From the NCBI GenBank assembly GCA_946803715.1, contig CAMPET010000392.1, forward strand, positions 1-17,688: a stretch of 17,688 nucleotides of DNA, in the 5' to 3' direction. This DNA is from Beroe ovata. Its lineage: Eukaryota > Ctenophora > Nuda > Beroida > Beroidae. The notes under the pieces are model-generated. The model saw only the letters and a list, made by a program, of their open reading frames with translations. It did not search any database and was not told the DNA's origin. Position 1 is the first letter of the stretch. The number at the start of each line of letters is the position of its first letter. Below, one piece after another: positions 1 to 9,900 of the stretch. The position numbers and the translations under genes are program-made.

Positions 1-84
1 GAATCATCAAGGGTAAGAGATTCACTTTATTCCCAGTGTTATTCCCTTGTTTCTCTCCGAACCTTTTGTTACCCTGTGTTATAG

Positions 85-124
85 CACACACACACACACA
101 GGCACAGACACACACACACACACA
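85..124. repeat. (CA)n microsatellite
   Basis: An imperfect CA dinucleotide run, interrupted once by GGCACAGA. The flanks (1-84 and 125-330) show no coding pattern or element I can recognise. The open frame across this stretch reads as histidine/threonine repeats from the microsatellite and is not a credible protein. Confidence 0.9.
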
Positions 125-330
125 AACTACCAATTACATGAAAAACGGCTGGGTAACTTTGCATTTGTGAATTTAGGAAAGCACGGTGTTCATCAAATTA
201 TGCACCAGGTTTACCATCCTTTGCATGATTCATATTGCACAATCTCATCTACGTACAATGGTATCACTGTAATCTCCTACTACCATCAGTCTCCACTAAA
301 TAGTCGGTGAGCTGATTGCATTGTTTGGCG

Positions 331-662
331 TCATCATGACGTCATCATCATTGCACATGTCACAGACAGAGGTTGATGCAGCTCAAAAGCACTGTTGCTA
401 CAGCAACAACTTGGTTGGGTGGATGTGTCGCCGGAAGCGGAGGAGTATCTCCGGGCACACTCCTTCCTAATAAGGGTCGTATCCTCTGCGGTTCGGCTGC
501 GGCCGTCCGCCAGTAGCCACTCGCCCCCGGGCAGGTCGTAAGACCTGCGGGGGGTCGGGTGCGGGACCCCTTGACTCCTTTCTCCGCCGCACCAGAGGTA
601 ACCTAACACCCAAACCCTCACCAGTAACACCCAACAGCCAACAGCAGTCTCCTCCTAGCGGG
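331..662 (+). other. GC-rich 5' part of the LINE-like element
   Basis: This stretch is clearly more GC-rich than its surroundings. The frame of the downstream endonuclease stays open back to codon 474, just after an in-frame TAA at 471-473, with no ATG in between. It could be 5' UTR, the end of an ORF1, or the start of an ORF2 whose initiation codon is lost. No gag or zinc-knuckle motif is visible. A short duplication-like CATCATGACGTCATCATCA run lies at about 333-352. Confidence 0.35.
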
Positions 663-1507
663 GTGGGGCCCAACAAAGACGAATACCACCATAACCGAGG
701 TAAGAACAAATTATCTCTCGTTCAAATTAACCTTAAGAAAAAGAAGAATGCTTGGGACACATTAGTAGCTTTCTGCAAACCCAGGTGCAACCCCATAATT
801 CTAGTAACTGAACCCTACTCTAACACTAAGAATATCATCCCCAAAATTAACCCTAACCTCGTACCCTACTATTGCTCCACTGGCTCGACCCCCAGAGCTG
901 CAATAGTGGTCCACAAAGAGCTAGACAAGCACAGTCGTGTCTTAAATCAGTTTACCAACTCCGATCAAGTTACCATTATCACCAAGTTCATGGACAAGGA
1001 AGCCATCTTCTCCTCTGTATACATGGACATTACACGAGACATCCCATCCACTCAAACTGCTCCACTCATCAAGTATGCTAGTGACAAAAAACTACCTCTC
1101 ATTATTTGCTCAGACACTAACTCACAACACACACTCTGGGGTAACAGAGTTTGCAACAAAAGGGGGGAAGAACTGCTTGAGTTTCTCAACGACCACGACC
1201 TCCAATGGGCCAACAAAGGCACTACTCCCACATTCATCAACTCACGAGGACACGAGTCTATCATAGACCTTACCATAACAAACAATGCTGGGAACGACAT
1301 CATCCAGAATTGGAAAGTCGACCTTAGCTACTCCAACTCGGATCACCGATTCATCACCTTCGACATCCATCTTAAGGGCTGCAGTAAGCCCAGACAAGTC
1401 AGGCTCACTAAAAACTGTGACTGGAATCGCTTTGACGACTACCTCAGTCAGAACCCCACCACGAACGCTGTTGACATAAGCCAAATTCGAGNTACACTAA
1501 CCAAATA
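474..1507 (+). mobile_element. LINE apurinic-like endonuclease (EEP) fragment
   Basis: This is the N-terminal part of a non-LTR retrotransposon ORF2. The endonuclease nicks target DNA to prime reverse transcription. Landmarks in order are QINLKKKK near the start, TEPYS (catalytic Glu block), SDTNSQHTLWGN (Asp-x-Asn block), a GEELLEFLNDHDLQ segment, SIIDLTITN, and the terminal SDHRFITFDI (Ser-Asp-His block). These are the standard exonuclease-endonuclease-phosphatase blocks of the I/R1/LOA/Jockey assemblage. The recognisable domain runs from about 690 to 1400. The frame crosses an N at 1492 and stops at 1506-1508, before any reverse transcriptase, so the copy is truncated or broken by a scaffold join. 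The coding sequence itself has no internal stop. Confidence 0.8.
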
Positions 1508-1508
1508 G

Positions 1509-1879
1509 CAACTTGATTTCATGTTCTACCCCCACTAAGTCGATGATTTTACACATTATAGTGCCCTCGTTTGCCTCCTAACTCCTTTCCTATGAAAAGT
1601 TGAAAATTTTCCCACGCTCGACCACGCCCACCCGAAAATGACCAACTTCCACCTCGAGTTGGAATTGAGTAAACTCAGAGGTGTTTATAGACACCCTTAG
1701 GAACACATTGGTGCAAAAATATCGTGGTTGCAATGATTTTCCCATTCATCATGCCCCAACCCCTAACTAGTAACTACTTTAACTTAATTAGTTTTTGTCA
1801 ACTCAACTCACACACGCGTCATTCACGCGTTAGTTACAACCACACACACACCTCACGCACAGACACCTCTAAACGAATT
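1509..1879. other. Unassigned AT-rich spacer
   Basis: No frame of convincing length and no recognised RNA or repeat in this stretch. It follows the N at 1492 by only a few bases, so it may be a different contig from the endonuclease fragment. The stretch 1800-1865 is rich in CACAC and ACGCGT words. Confidence 0.3.
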
Positions 1880-1927
1880 GACCAAACACCACTTTGACTA
1901 AACACCACTTTGACCAAACACCACTTT
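1880..1927 (+). repeat. 3 x 16-bp tandem repeat
   Basis: Three adjacent copies of a 16-bp unit, GACCAAACACCACTTT (1880-1895, 1896-1911 with one C-to-T change, 1912-1927). Intact reverse-transcriptase copies nearby have this unit once (about 3188-3203 and 3674-3689), where it encodes the start of the TKHHF/TNHHF segment. It is therefore a local amplification inside a decayed LINE copy. Confidence 0.85.
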
Positions 1928-2430
1928 AAGTGTAAAGAAGACAACTCTTCTTTAACTCCTCTCACCCTGTCGGCAAACCATGGACACCATTTTACCTACT
2001 CCGACAGCAGGCTAGATAGCTAGAACAAGCCATAATGTCTTTTGAAGTTGAACCCCTCAAAGCTGCAGGTCCTGATATGCTTCAACCTATCACTTTAAGT
2101 ATACAAAAAACTTGGAAACACATCCGCAACACTGTAAAGAACATTATGATCAGAAGCCACGAGCTACAACACATCCCAAGTCTGACTCTGAATCAAGTGT
2201 CATTTTCTTACCAAAGCCTGGCAAATCAGACAATAACAAACCTTTAGAACCATTACTCTCTCTCTCCCACCCTGATCAAACTTCAAGAAAAAGTCGACCT
2301 CTGGCATCTGCAATATGACCTAGGAATGGAAGGCAGCCTAAGTAAAAAACATAAAAAGACACTTCGACTGAAGCTGCCCTACACAAGGCGATTCACAAAA
2401 TAGAGAAACGCATTGCCAAGAAATGATACA
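1928..2430 (+). pseudogene. Decayed LINE reverse transcriptase copy
   Basis: Nucleotide-level match to the better-preserved copies at 3205-3669 and 3690-4180, but with frameshifts, stops and small insertions. An 8-bp repeat, GCTAGATA, is inserted at about 2010-2018 where the other copies read GCTAGAACAAGCC. The segment around 2035-2100 still reads MSFEVEPLKAAGPDML, equivalent to the MSFEP(F/L)KAAGPD block of the other copies. The piece ends near 2430, just after the region encoding the KIEKRIA block, so the catalytic reverse transcriptase motifs are missing. Confidence 0.75.
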
Positions 2431-2697
2431 TGTCCTTGGTACCGCAACTATCTCTCAACAAAAACTACACTATCACCTTCCCTCAAAACGATTACATTAA
2501 CCTTTATAAAAAAAATATAACGATAGACATCTCAAATGCCCACGTGCAAGGCATTTGCTGCTACACAGATGGCTCCAAGACCGACCACAGCCATCTTCAT
2601 CGCATCAATCGCAAAGACACACCAGTCTGTCCCAACTGCCTAGAAACCGACGAAACAGTAGCGCACTTCGTTGGTCACTTCGTTAGCGCACTTCGTT
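2431..2697 (+). pseudogene. LINE RNase H / zinc-knuckle remnant with internal deletion
   Basis: The frame opening at 2430 reads through CCYTDGSKTD, the first catalytic-Asp block of an RNase H domain. It then jumps directly to HLHRINRKDTPVCPNC, the C-terminal zinc-knuckle-like end of the element. The RNase H body and linker present in the 5633-5959 copy are missing, so the join near 2590 is an internal deletion. Upstream, the polymerase motifs are also missing. Before the N at 2698 the word GCGCACTTCGTT is repeated twice within about 40 bases, which looks like local duplication or assembly stutter. Confidence 0.7.
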
Positions 2698-2698
2698 N

Positions 2699-2977
2699 GT
2701 CTGTTGTAATTGCTCTGTCTTCTGTTCTGTTGGTCTGATTGTCTTTGTCCTCTATGTTTCTGAAATCTGTCTCTCTGATAGTCTCTCCTCTGATAGTACA
2801 ACTCATTTTCGAGAATATCTGAGTCCTGGTCCTCATCTTCTTCCCAGTACTCATCACTATCACCCTCATCCTGGTCTTTTTCTTGGTACAACACTTCCTG
2901 AGGCTCTTCCTTTATCAGTTTCACTTTTGGTGTTACTTTCTGATAACTACTTGTTTGAACCAACCCGTCTGAAAAGG
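2699..2977 (-). other. Unidentified antisense ORF, acidic then Gln/Arg-rich
   Basis: This 279-bp segment lies between two N bases, and its minus strand is open from end to end. The translation is strongly charged: an acidic stretch rich in Glu/Asp (for example QDEGDSDEYWEEDEDQDSD) followed by a Gln/Arg-rich basic stretch (QRRDYQRDRFQKHRGQRQ). I recognise no domain. Such composition can occur in retroelement gag linkers or nuclear proteins, but nothing decides between these. Being flanked by scaffold joins, it may not belong next to its neighbours. Confidence 0.4.
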
Positions 2978-2978
2978 N

Positions 2979-3669
2979 AGCAACAAAAAGTACAACAAGC
3001 TTCACAGCGACACTAAACGCACAAAGTGGCGCAAATTCTGCACTGAAACCACCTCTATAAATGAGTCAGCCAGAATGAGCAAAATCATCAAAAGCTGCAA
3101 TGACAAAAAAGAAAAGCTTGAAACAGTGTACATAGCTGAAGACAACCCCACTCTTACTGAAACACCTGAAGAAACTCTAGAAGTAATGACCAAACACCAC
3201 TTTAAAGATGACAACTCCTCTGTAACTCTTGATCCTTCTCACCCTATCACTAACTCTATAACCATAGACACCATTTACTCCGACAGCAGGCTAGAACAAG
3301 CCATAATGTCTTTTGAACCCTTCAAAGCTGCAGGCCCTGATCAGCTGCAGCCTATCACAATACAAAAAGCTTGGAAACACATCCGCAACACTGTGAAGAA
3401 CGTAATGATCAGAAGCCACGAGCTACAACACGTTCCAAGCCCATGGTCTGAATCAAGTGCCATCTTCCTACCGAAGCCTGGCAAATCAGACTATAACAAA
3501 CCCAACTCCTATAGAACCATTACTCTCTCTCCCACCCTGATCAAACTTCAAGAAAAAGGCATCCTCTGGCATATGCGATATGACCTAGGAATGGAAGACA
3601 GCCTAAGCAAAAAGCAATTCGGCTTCAAAAAAGGCACCTCGACTGAAGCTGCCCTACACAAAGCGATCC
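2979..3669 (+). mobile_element. LINE reverse transcriptase, N-terminal fragment (copy 1)
   Basis: Open frame beginning right after the N at 2978 and ending at the N at 3670. It covers the linker before the polymerase (KRTKWRKFC block), the AAGPDQLQP block, IFLPKPGKSDYNKPNSYRT, and KKQFGFKKGTSTEAALHKAI. These are the early fingers-region blocks of a non-LTR reverse transcriptase. It stops before the catalytic palm motifs. The same stretch is repeated in the next fragment at roughly 95 percent identity by eye, so the two are separate copies or alleles placed head to tail. Confidence 0.8.
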
Positions 3670-3670
3670 N

Positions 3671-4655
3671 AATGACCAATCACCACTTTAAAGAAGACAA
3701 CTCCTCTGTAACTCTTGACCCTTCTCACCCTGTCATTAACTCACTAACCATAGACACCATTTACTCCGACAGCAGGCTAGATCAAGCCATCATGTCTTTT
3801 GAACCCCTCAAAGCTGCAGGCCCTGATCTGCTGCAGCCTATCACTATTCAAAAAGCCTGGAAGCACATCCGCAACACTGTAAAGAACATTATGATCAGAA
3901 GCCACGAGCTGCAACACATTCCAAGCCCATGGTCTGAATCTAGTGCCATCTTCCTACCGAAGCCTGGCAAATCAGACTATAACAAACCCAACTCCTTCAG
4001 AACCATTACTCTCTCTCCCACCCTGATCAAACTGCAAGAAAAAGTCATCCTCTGGCATATGCAACATGACCTAGGAATGGAAGACAGCCTAAGCAAAAAA
4101 CAATTCGGTTTCAAAAAGGGCACCTCGACTGAAGCTGCCCTACACAAAGCGATCCACAAAATAGAGAAACGCATTGCCAACAAAGGATATGTCCTTGGTA
4201 CCTTTCTCGACATAGAAGGGGCCTTCGACAATGTGTCCTTCAAAGCCATCTCAGAAGCTCTGGAAAAATCTCCACTTGACAACTCCACTGCAGGGTGGAT
4301 CACCAAAATGGTATCCAGCCGGTATGTCACTGTCACTCTTAAAAATGCCACCAAACGCATCAAAGTCAAGAGAGGATGCCCTCAGGGAGGTATCTTATCA
4401 CCCTTTCTGTGGAACCTCGTAATTGATGACCTTCTACGATACACTGCCAAACACATCCCTGGGTACCTACAGGCCTTTGCAGATGACCTCATGACTCTAG
4501 CAGAAGGCAACGACCTCGATGTCATATGGCACAGAACCCAAAAGTCCATAAACACCATCGAGAACTGGTGTGCGACTAAGGGACTGAACATAAGCGCTCT
4601 CAAAACCAAAGTAGTAATGTTCACGTGGAACCGGAAATGGACGCTGCGTCCAATT
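3671..4655 (+). mobile_element. LINE reverse transcriptase with palm motifs (copy 2)
   Basis: The most complete polymerase piece in the window. It starts at the MTNHHF segment that copy 1 also contains, repeats the fingers blocks, then adds the catalytic core. Motif A is FLDIEGAFDNVSF (about 4203-4241). Motif B is RGCPQGGILSPFLWN (about 4372-4416). Motif C is QAFADDLM (about 4470-4493), with the FADD box holding the two metal-binding aspartates. A KTKVVMFT block follows. This matches the I/R1/LOA-type group of LINEs that also carry RNase H. The frame is open to the N at 4656. Residues after that N do not look like LINE sequence. Confidence 0.85.
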
Positions 4656-4656
4656 N

Positions 4657-5130
4657 GGATCTCAGTATCAGCAGGTGGCAAGAGAGAACGGAGGAGTTTC
4701 GGCCCACCGTACCCCTCGCAGCTTACAACTGCAAGGCTGGGCCACCCAGAACTCCGGAATTCTGAGCTTCACAGTTTAGAGAGACGGGGGGATTGGAGAT
4801 AAGAATCAATGGAGGGGAAGAATTGAACTGAATAAATAAATCAAAGTAAAACAAATACGTTAATAACTACACTATATGGATATTTCCAGTTCAATGTCAA
4901 GTGACTTATACAGTATATTGCCCCGAGTGAGTAGACTGAGCCGACGGATCCAAAGTCCGATTCACAAGGGGGTTTACGCTTCCGGTTAGGGAAACTCGCG
5001 CCGCTATCCCATGCCCAACACACTAAAAAGGTGTGCCGCTAGCCCAACGGTTCGCTGAGGTATGGGGAAGCTGACAGAAGTCGGGCGCTCCAATGTTACT
5101 GCAAAGTCACCCAACAAAAGACTAGAACAC
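4657..5130. other. Unassigned segment after scaffold join
   Basis: Begins at the N at 4656. The open frame continues to 4802 but its translation no longer resembles a retroelement. Two GC-richer patches (4660-4760 and 4920-5075) flank an AT-rich core. A word close to an RNA polymerase III A box (TAGCCCAACGG, about 5040-5050) is present, but I found no matching B box, so I do not call a tRNA or SINE. Confidence 0.3.
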
Positions 5131-5133
5131 CTG

Positions 5134-5631
5134 CTAACTGACTCTATCTAAGATCACATTATCATCTATGATGTGATACTTTTGAAAGGTAGTACTATTT
5201 TTCCTAAGGCAACGTTTGATAATGTTAACTAGATCAGAATGTTCATAACCTCTTTCTCTCAACTTGTGGAAGACTTTGTTGAGGTTAGATATGAATGATT
5301 CAAATTCTGTACAAATGGTGCCATATCTTAGGATTTGACTAAAGAAAACATTATGGCCTACTTCCAGGGGAATATTACTCTGAGGGAAGGTCAAAGAAAC
5401 TACATTGAAATTAAAATCGTCAGTTTTATTATATACAGACACTAAGACCTTGCCAGGTTGGATAGAGATGTTGAGGTCCAGGTAATTCACGTTCTTGTTG
5501 TCAGTACCTGACCTCTCCATTTCAAGAGAAGGATGATAGATCTGTTTTATGAGAGCTTCAAAGTTAAGATAGTTGGTGGTGATAAGATCATCGACATAAC
5601 GTCGGGTTTTTGACACCTCAGTCCACCTCAA
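5134..5631 (-). mobile_element. Second reverse transcriptase, C-terminal fragment (Penelope-like or unclassified)
   Basis: A 165-residue minus-strand frame. It begins with a catalytic box, TRRYVDDLITTN, followed by NVNYLDLNISI, VYNKTDDFNFNVVS, FPQSNIPLEVG, FFSQILRYGTICTEF, and a C-terminal helical block NIIKRCLRK. This order (YVDD, YLDL, DDFNF, SNIP, SQ-xx-RY) is a pattern I recall from repeat-encoded reverse transcriptases widespread in animal genomes. It is unlike the LINE polymerase nearby, which has FADD. Everything upstream of the YVDD box is missing, and the fragment abuts the RNase H piece without an N. It could be an insertion into the LINE or a rearrangement junction. Assignment to the Penelope group is tentative. 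Confidence 0.6.
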
Positions 5632-5632
5632 G

Positions 5633-6247
5633 TTGATTAATTCTCATGCCGGACACTGGGGCATCGAAAGAGCTGATGAACTTGCCAAAGCAGGCTCATT
5701 GAATGCCCCACCAACATTCAGCCCTGTACTGATGAGCCACATCAAACAAGCTATTGACACCAAAGTCAAATCATTGTCACTAAACAAGTGGCTCAGCAAC
5801 AAACACAGTCACACCAACAACATTCTGGGGAACCAAGATGATACTATCATCAAAGCTCTCAATCACAATCTGGACAACTGTACCAGATACCGCACAGCAG
5901 TGTGCATCATCACTGGGCTCATTGGGCTCAATAGCCATCTCCATCGCATCAAAGGCTAAGACACACCAGTCTGTCCCAGCTGCCTAGAAACCGAGGAAAC
6001 AGTAGCATACTTCGTTGGTCAATGTCCTACTTACGCACAGATGAGAATGGACACACTGGGCACTACGACTCCTTGGATGTAATCCTCAAGAACAACACCC
6101 TCGATGCTTCATCAACTTCTCTTTTAGAACTTATTATTATAAGATCCACGGTGGGGTCACTACAAAGGGCTTCTAAAACAAAACGATTAATACGGAAGGA
6201 GACAAAGTTTACTCTTCGGTCACCTAATGTACTAGGCTTCCTCTGAG
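5633..6247 (+). pseudogene. LINE RNase H C-terminal part, zinc knuckle and 3' end
   Basis: Opens with INSHAGHWGIERADELAKAG, the His...Glu-x-Ala-Asp block of the RNase H domain that follows the polymerase in this LINE group. Next come the linker (RYRTAVCIITGLIGLNSHLHRI), an in-frame TAA at 5957-5959 where the sister copy at about 2610 has a Lys codon, and then the zinc-knuckle-like CPSCLETEETVAYF. In this copy the ligand His is replaced by Tyr. The terminal tail continues in another frame (about 6022-6246, HYDSLDVILKNN), so there is also a frameshift. The piece is a dead copy and lacks its polymerase. Confidence 0.75.
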
Positions 6248-6480
6248 TACTGTCTGGCTTAGGCCTCCGGCCTTAGGTTTCAGTATTGGTAAAGGTATTC
6301 CCTCCTTCTTTTTACCCTCTTCCCTCTTATTTTTTCTTACCATCTCGCCCCCCCCGCCTGTTTCCCCCTTGTGGCAGCTCCGGCTGTCTAGAGCCAGGCA
6401 GTATCCCTCTCGGGATAATCCTCTTGTGGGCCTAACAGGTCCAGGCTCTCTTTATATATATTCGATTATTCCAGACACAT
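6248..6480 (+). other. Probable LINE 3' untranslated region
   Basis: Non-coding stretch after the LINE 3' end, with pyrimidine-rich runs, a CCCCCCC tract near 6350 and a TATATATA run near 6455. No poly(A) tail is visible. The exact end of the element cannot be fixed from one copy. Confidence 0.35.
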
Positions 6481-6533
6481 TGATAGGCAGCAATGATCTC
6501 AAATGAATTTATCTAAAATAAATTAATATTCTT

Positions 6534-6960
6534 TTACACTTTTTCAAGAGAACACCAACCCAATGGATTGCCTTTATCTAATTTCCAGTTCTCTATATGG
6601 TAGTATTCTGCTTCGTTATACAGACTCATCCCTATCTTTTTGACGTGAAGGTCATTACCAGAGTCATTCAAAAGCATCATCTGGATACCTTTCCTTGTAT
6701 CTATGCTTATATTACAGCCATAGTCTGCAGCTGTTTGGCGATATATCATGCCTCCATTAGGGGCGTTAAATGTTGGTTTGTTGCTCTCACAGGAAATGTC
6801 TGTTCCAGGCTGAGATAGAAAATTATCATTTTGATAGTATTTGTTTCAATATAAGTTCTGAAACAAATTTAGTGACACTCACCTGATTGATCTTCATCCA
6901 TACTTTTCCACTTGTTCCAGAAAGCCACCCACCATTGGTGTTAAGGATAAGCTTGTGAAT
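6534..6960 (-). CDS. Exons 8-9: C-terminal domain of the secreted protein
   Basis: Exon 8 (6960-6883, 26 codons) and exon 9 (6809-6534) give about 117 residues. It begins IHKLILNTNGGWLSGTSG and ends with GNPLGWCSLEKV and a TAA. The pattern (a beta strand, a G-W-x-SGT turn, then later DLHVKKIGMSLYN and a Trp near the end) loosely recalls PLAT/C2-like sandwiches, but I would not assign a family. Exon 8 is too short for most ORF scans. It is supported by a TTAGGCAG acceptor, a GTGAGT donor and phase 0 on both sides. Confidence 0.65.
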
Positions 6961-9900
6961 CTGCCTAATTATTGATTACTAGTAATCAATAGATTATCTA
7001 GTTGAAACCTTACAATACCTGATATTCTTACTCTGATAATTCTAAGTCAATGTTTGATCTGTAGTAAGGCTTAAGAGTGCTTTAAATGAGAACTTACGAG
7101 CAGACTCTAACATCCCTTGTCTGTATGTCTTGTTTTATTGCACTTACACAACTTGTTCCAAAACTGTTGAGAGTACTATCATCACAAGTTCTTTCTCTTG
7201 TTCGTCGCTGAGCCACCCTGGAATTATCAAAGCCTCATTTTTTCATTTGTTCATTTGACAACTTGTGAAGGAATCAACGATATAAGCAATTTTTAGCTCT
7301 CCTTCTGGTATCTATTGTGAATGCTTTGCTCTTGCACTAATCTGTTGTGCTTACTTTGGAATAGCACTGTACAGTATACATATGAATGATTTCTTCTTTA
7401 CTTACATGACAGTATTGGCTGCTCCACATTTTCCTATATCAACCCACTCATGCCAGTCACCCCATTGAGACAAGGTCCCATCACTTATAATGACATCACA
7501 ATGTGGGAAGTTAGACTCAAAGTCATATCCAACCAGGCATGAATCACATCGCACACCAGTCACCCCATCTGATAAACAATCACATACTCCAGTAGCTGAG
7601 TCACACACTCCAGGTTTTACTCCTTCTTTGGTGCAATCACATTGATTGCATGTTGGGTAGTTGAAATATCCCACTGCACATTCGTTACAGAATGGGTAGT
7701 TTGCATAACCTTCTTCACACCTATCACAGGTTGTTCCTGCAACCCTCTCTTTGCACAAACATTTACCATAAGAATCACACACCTGGAGAAATGATTAGTA
7801 TCTGCATCATTCAAAAGGTCTAAAAACCATATCATGAACATAGTTAAAAAGATTTTGATTAGTTTAGACCTACCTAAGGACTGAAGAAAAATAATAATGG
7901 ATAATTACTTCGTTTTGTATGCCATCAGCTGTACAGTCACATGCCAGACACTGTTTACCAGGAATTTCACTACTGGCATAAGAGCCAACTAGACATGCGC
8001 AGCTATACCCTCCTTCACTGTTGCTACAAGTTCCCAGATTTAATTGTACCAAGCACCTGGAAAGAATTTTCGTATAGGAGTGGATGAGAAAATCACTGAA
8101 AGTGAGGGCAACGCCCTGTTATCTGATGACGTCCGTTACAAAATACCTTGTGTATCCAATTTCTCCATGGTCACACTCATCCTTATCACTGCACTTACCA
8201 TCTACCCTGTTTATGTGATACCTGGGGACAATGGAAATTGTGAATTTGAATAATAAGCTGCTAGAAATTGCAGGGTCTGTTTCTTGCAGCAGCTATATAA
8301 TTTGAAACTTGTTTGAAGTACTGACCCCTCAGCACAAGTGCAGGTGAAGCTGCCAGGAGAATTTGTGCACCCTGTAGATCCAGTCCCACAGAATCCTTCA
8401 ATTTGACACTCATCTATGTCATCTTGTTCAGTTACGTCCCAAATACCTATCAAAGAAATGTGTATGAAATACCTTTCAAGAAATGTGTAAGAAATGCCTA
8501 ATCAAGAAATGTGTAAGAAATGCCTTATAAGAATGTTCTTATGCGCCATAAACCATACAGTATGCAATCAAATATGTGCAGCAGTAACGGATTGATCACA
8601 CCCTCATCATGCGCATTTTCTTTTTACCTGCAATGTCATCAGCATTTTTGAATGAAGCTGTGCATTTAGTTGATGTTGCGCCATCCCTCCACTTATAGCC
8701 ATCTGCTGGGTCTGGCAGGGGCCTACTTTCACCAATACCAAATGTTGTACCCTCAAAATCACAATTGGATACACACAACAAGCTCATTATCTCTGTTGTC
8801 CACTGGCTGTCATAACCGCAGGTTATTTCGGCGACAACATTCCCATAAGGTGACATGACCAGGGATTTATTCTGATCAGCGCACCGGATTGGGATCACTT
8901 GACCAGGATGAATTGTTGCAGCTTTACACCCACCGCCCTCTATATCGGACCGGATAAATTCCGGGCAACTGCGAGTATCATAAACTCTCTTGAATTCATT
9001 CGTCATTGACGTGACGTCATCTTTAAACTTATTCATTTTGAATTCTAAATATCCACGGTTCGTATTGATGGGAGAGGGGCAGACGGGTTCATCCTCACTC
9101 GTTCTCCTAGCATCATTGATCAAAAAGTTGAAAACTTTTGCCTCCATTGACGTTAAAGAGAGGTGCATTTGGAAGAGCTCTTTCCATGTAGATTTGATGT
9201 TTTGAGTGTACTCTTCAGTGCACCCATTCACCATAAGCTCGTCCATTACCGCGGCTATAAACGAGTCCTTTTCAGCGATTATAGCCATTTCAACTGCTTG
9301 TTTTGCTTCATTGAAATCCCTATTGTTTTCATACAGAAATCTGGAGAAGTCTTCCATTGCATAGTCATTGCCATATTCTGAAGCTAGGGCAAATTCATCA
9401 ACGTACACGGGCACTGTGAATTTCAATGTATTGAAGTATCTGTTCTGAACTATGGACCCTCTTAGGTTTTTGATACGGTTGTGAACTTCCGTGAAACCGT
9501 TTTCAATAGTTTTCAACACAACGCGTTTACCCTGTTCAGTTTGATAAACTCTCTCGTTACGTTCCTTTTTTAGAGCAGCTTCAATCCCTTCCCTCAGTCC
9601 TGAAAACTGTGACAGTATCCTGTTACTGTCAGCCTTCATTTCATTCAGCATGATCGACTGTGCAGTTAGAACAGAATTTGTGCCTTCTGTAATGCTCATC
9701 CTAGTGTTCCGAATTTCTGTGAATATCTCTTCCTTATTCTGGTTCATAGTATCGAGTATGGTTTCCGTGTTGCCATCTATCTGTGATTCGAGATCAAACA
9801 TACCGGGAACTCTATAGTTTTTGATAACACTCACAACATAACTGCCATCAGAAGGCACCCTGTTCAGTGGAATATCGCAGTTGTCCCCTCCGAAACCCAT

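Noticed and set aside
47-310. 87-residue plus-strand frame over the CA repeat
   Set aside because: Its start is dominated by microsatellite-encoded His/Thr repeats and the rest shows no domain or coding pattern.
3075-4802. A single 575-residue reverse transcriptase
   Set aside because: The frame crosses two N bases, contains the same fingers region twice and ends in non-LINE sequence after 4656; it is a chain of separate fragments.
5030-5075. Possible tRNA or tRNA-derived SINE
   Set aside because: An A-box-like word is present, but no B box at the right distance and no cloverleaf could be drawn on either strand.
8044-8253. Plus-strand frame between EGF exons
   Set aside because: It spans an intron and is antisense to exon 4, which has clear EGF cysteines, phases and splice sites.
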